Source of the DNA: Rhodothermales bacterium
Lineage (GTDB): Bacteria; Bacteroidota; Rhodothermia; Rhodothermales; UBA10348
Reading direction: 5' to 3'
Assembly: GCA_017643395.1 (NCBI GenBank)
Contig: JAEPNP010000002.1
Location: 288,290 to 352,289 of the forward strand
Length of the DNA stretch: 64,000 nt
Shown: positions 61,978-64,000 of the stretch, one piece after another
Numbering within the stretch: the stretch's first letter is position 1
Layout: each line of letters starts with the position of its first letter
Position numbers and translations under genes: made by a program
Notes under the pieces: generated by a model
What the model was told of the DNA's origin: nothing
What the model saw: only the letters and a program-made list of their open reading frames with translations
The model's database searches: none

Positions 61978-64000
61978 AGCTCCTCCGACTCAGAGTTCTC
62001 TTGCTGACGGCCGTGGTCGTGCTTCACGGCCCCGCCCTTGTCCGTGCAGCGAGCACCAACGGCGTTGACGACCCCACCTGGAGTTGGAGTGCCCTTGCCG
62101 ACCCGGACGGCTCGCTCGTGCTGCGCAGCATTGTCTACACCACAGACGACGGGCTGCCGACGAATATGGTCAAGGACGTGGTCCACGACCAGGACGGCTT
62201 TCTGTGGATTGCCACGGACCAGGGTCTGGTCCACTATGACGGCAAGCGGTTCGACACGTATACCGTAGCGGACGGACTGCCGTCGAACTACGTGAAAAGC
62301 ATCTACGTGTGCCGCTCAGGGTTCACGTTCGCGGTTACCGACGGCGGGGTCCTCAGGGTGAGCGAGGGGCGCGACGACTTCACCTTCGAACTGGTGGCCC
62401 CAGGATCGGATACGCCGACCGACTCTACGCTCTTCTACCCTAAACATCTGTACGAAGACGCACAGAACCGTATTTGGGGGTCTGACGCGCGAGGAATCTT
62501 CCGCATCTCCGAGCCCGGCCGGCCCATCCGGTACGACCTCCCCTCCTACAGCTGGCCGGACAGCTTCACGCGCACCTACCGCCTACTCCAACTTCAGGAA
62601 GGACCGCTCGTTGCATCGGCGGAAACCGGGCATTTCTTCGCCTACAACGAGGCTGCCGATGCATGGGAGGAGCTTGCCACAGCGCGTCCATGGGACCGGG
62701 TCAATGATATCGAGCGGCTCGGGAACGGCAACCTGCTCGTCGGAGCCGACAGTGGATTGTTCGAGCTGAGCCTCGAACCAGGAGCGCTCCCCCGACACAT
62801 TGAAGGCTCGCCACTGGATGTGCACGAGCTGGAGCCTACGACCGACGGCGCTTTCCTGATAGGCACCTCGCTCACGGGCCTGTACGTCATGGACGGCTCG
62901 TTTGCGATCCGTCGCCTGGAGGCCCACCTGGGTGAGACTGTCAACGGCCTTGTTGCAGACGGTCAGGAGCATCTGTTCGTAGCCGGAGACGACGGATTGA
63001 GCATTCTCTACCTACCCTATTTCAAGCCCGTATACAAGGGGCCCCGGCGCGGATTGCATCCTTTGGTTTTGACTGACCGCGGAGACCTGCTCAGTATTCA
63101 GGAAGACACGCTGGTGCTGCACCTGGTACGGGAGGAACGCACACGAGTGGTCGCAACAGGCGCAACACTCACGACGGCCGCGACCTATCGGGACGACGTG
63201 CTCTGGTTTGGAAGTTCCTCCGGGACACTGGAACGCCGCGGAGGCGGACTTCCGCCATTGCACCTGCAACTGCCGTCGCCTCAGGCCGTCGTTAGCCTTG
63301 CAGTAGATGATGCCGGCGCGCTCTGGGTGGTGCAGATGGGTGTCCGGGGCGTCTATCGAGTCCTGGACGATGGGCAGATCGACCTCCTTGACGGAGGCGT
63401 TCGCACGCCGGGCCAGTTCTACACAGTCAAGCTGATTGACGGCGAGATCTACATGTCGTCTTCGGGTCAAAGCGCATACCTCTTCCGCTATGACGACGAA
63501 ACGCAGTCTTTTGAGAATCTCTCAGACCCGCTCAATCGGACCATCCTCCACGTGGTCGATTTCGCGCGGGATGCCAACGGTCGGTTCTGGCTCGGCACAG
63601 ATCAGGGCCTGCAGTATCACGAGTCCGGTCGGCTGATCAGAGCCCCCGGAACCGAGCACCTTGCGGGAATGGGCCTATCCAGCGTGGCCGTCGATCAGTA
63701 CAGCACAGTGTGGTTCGGATCGGCTCGCGGGTTCTTCCGCTACGCCGACGGCAATATTTCAGCCTATGATCGAAGTGATGGTATTCCGTCGATGACGGCA
63801 GCTGCCGCAGCGATTCATCTCGACGCGCTGGGGCGGGTGTGGCTCGGTTCCACGGCAGGCTATGCGGTGTGGCAGCATCCCACATCGACCATGCGACAGA
63901 CGCCTCGGCCCACGGCACGCGGAGCGGAAGGCTTCGACTTGCCGGTGGAAGGACCGATCCGACTCTCAGCGGGCGAAAGGATACACCTGCGTCTGGCCAC
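61974..64000 (+). CDS. Propeller-type sensor (hybrid regulator or kinase), 5' part
   Basis: Runs off the right edge of the window; 675 codons are visible. The start is a TTG at 61974 inside the upstream stop; it opens a signal peptide (KLLRLRVLLLTAVVVLHG). There is no ATG in a suitable place. The rest is a series of two-component-type propeller repeats: SIVYTTDDGLPTNMVKDVVH, GFLWIATDQGLVHYDGKRF, FWLGTDQGLQYHESG, VWFGSARGFFRYADG, and VWLGSTAGYAVW. At the edge the sequence turns into what looks like the beginning of a Y_Y_Y-type domain (IRLSAGERIHLRL). A membrane segment and kinase parts are expected beyond the window, but cannot be seen. Confidence 0.85.
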   Translation, partial: MKLLRLRVLLLTAVVVLHGPALVRAASTNGVDDPTWSWSALADPDGSLVLRSIVYTTDDGLPTNMVKDVVHDQDGFLWIATDQGLVHYDGKRFDTYTVADGLPSNYVKSIYVCRSGFTFAVTDGGVLRVSEGRDDFTFELVAPGSDTPTDSTLFYPKHLYEDAQNRIWGSDARGIFRISEPGRPIRYDLPSYSWPDSFTRTYRLLQLQEGPLVASAETGHFFAYNEAADAWEELATARPWDRVNDIERLGNGNLLVGADSGLFELSLEPGALPRHIEGSPLDVHELEPTTDGAFLIGTSLTGLYVMDGSFAIRRLEAHLGETVNGLVADGQEHLFVAGDDGLSILYLPYFKPVYKGPRRGLHPLVLTDRGDLLSIQEDTLVLHLVREERTRVVATGATLTTAATYRDDVLWFGSSSGTLERRGGGLPPLHLQLPSPQAVVSLAVDDAGALWVVQMGVRGVYRVLDDGQIDLLDGGVRTPGQFYTVKLIDGEIYMSSSGQSAYLFRYDDETQSFENLSDPLNRTILHVVDFARDANGRFWLGTDQGLQYHESGRLIRAPGTEHLAGMGLSSVAVDQYSTVWFGSARGFFRYADGNISAYDRSDGIPSMTAAAAAIHLDALGRVWLGSTAGYAVWQHPTSTMRQTPRPTARGAEGFDLPVEGPIRLSAGERIHLRLA

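Overview
The window looks like a piece of a GC-rich chromosome from a Bacteroidota-type bacterium, most likely of the Rhodothermales/Rhodothermota kind. The reasons are several secreted proteins ending in a type IX secretion (T9SS) sorting tail around NYPNPFNPST, a PorV/PorQ-like outer-membrane protein, a CarboxypepD_reg/TonB receptor, hybrid two-component regulators with propeller sensor domains, a DUF4954-like beta-helix protein and a YceI protein. I saw no rRNA, tRNA, CRISPR array or transposase. Start codons are often GTG, and one is TTG.

Layout. 1-5.4 kb: the 3' end of one hybrid histidine kinase/AraC regulator, a small HTH-like gene and a complete 1324-aa hybrid regulator. 5.5-10 kb: an accessory stretch, mostly on the minus strand. 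It has an AAC(6')-like acetyltransferase, two members of an unrecognised ~330-aa family (one cut short), a 68-aa partner, two more copies of the small HTH-like family, and an orphan peptide whose leader matches the lasso-peptide consensus. 10-15.3 kb: a frameshifted DUF3667 membrane protein, a serine hydrolase, YceI, a Tat-exported Gfo/Idh/MocA protein and an ApbE-like protein. 15.4-21.1 kb: a tight four-gene minus-strand operon, the most unusual part of the window. It holds the full-length ~330-aa protein, an anti-sigma-like small protein, and two single-pass membrane proteins that each join a cytoplasmic Lon-like (S16) domain to an exported delta-60 propeller. 21.3-30.1 kb: a second Gfo/Idh/MocA protein with a left-handed beta-helix protein, a lipoprotein, TatD, and a PDZ-bearing LytS-type kinase with a LytTR regulator and a thiol lipoprotein. 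30.2-45.9 kb: secreted and surface proteins, including an operon of TonB receptor, large surface protein, PorV-like protein and secreted amidase, then a metallo-beta-lactamase/beta-CASP nuclease. 45.9-61.6 kb: minus-strand genes for a multi-PAS GGDEF/EAL protein, a DUF937 protein, a HerA-like ATPase, a BON-LysM protein, a DUF4287/DUF5655 protein, two related T9SS surface proteins and PPK2. 61.7-64 kb: a small hypothetical gene and the start of another propeller sensor.

How the genes may work together. The 15.4-21.1 kb operon reads as a possible transmembrane signalling unit: an exported propeller senses, a cytoplasmic Lon-like domain acts, and a sigma/anti-sigma-like pair responds. One Lon-like domain keeps both Ser and Lys of the catalytic dyad; the other has lost the Lys. 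Partial copies of the same unit lie in the 5.9-8.9 kb accessory stretch. All functional statements come from reading motifs by eye; no database search was possible.
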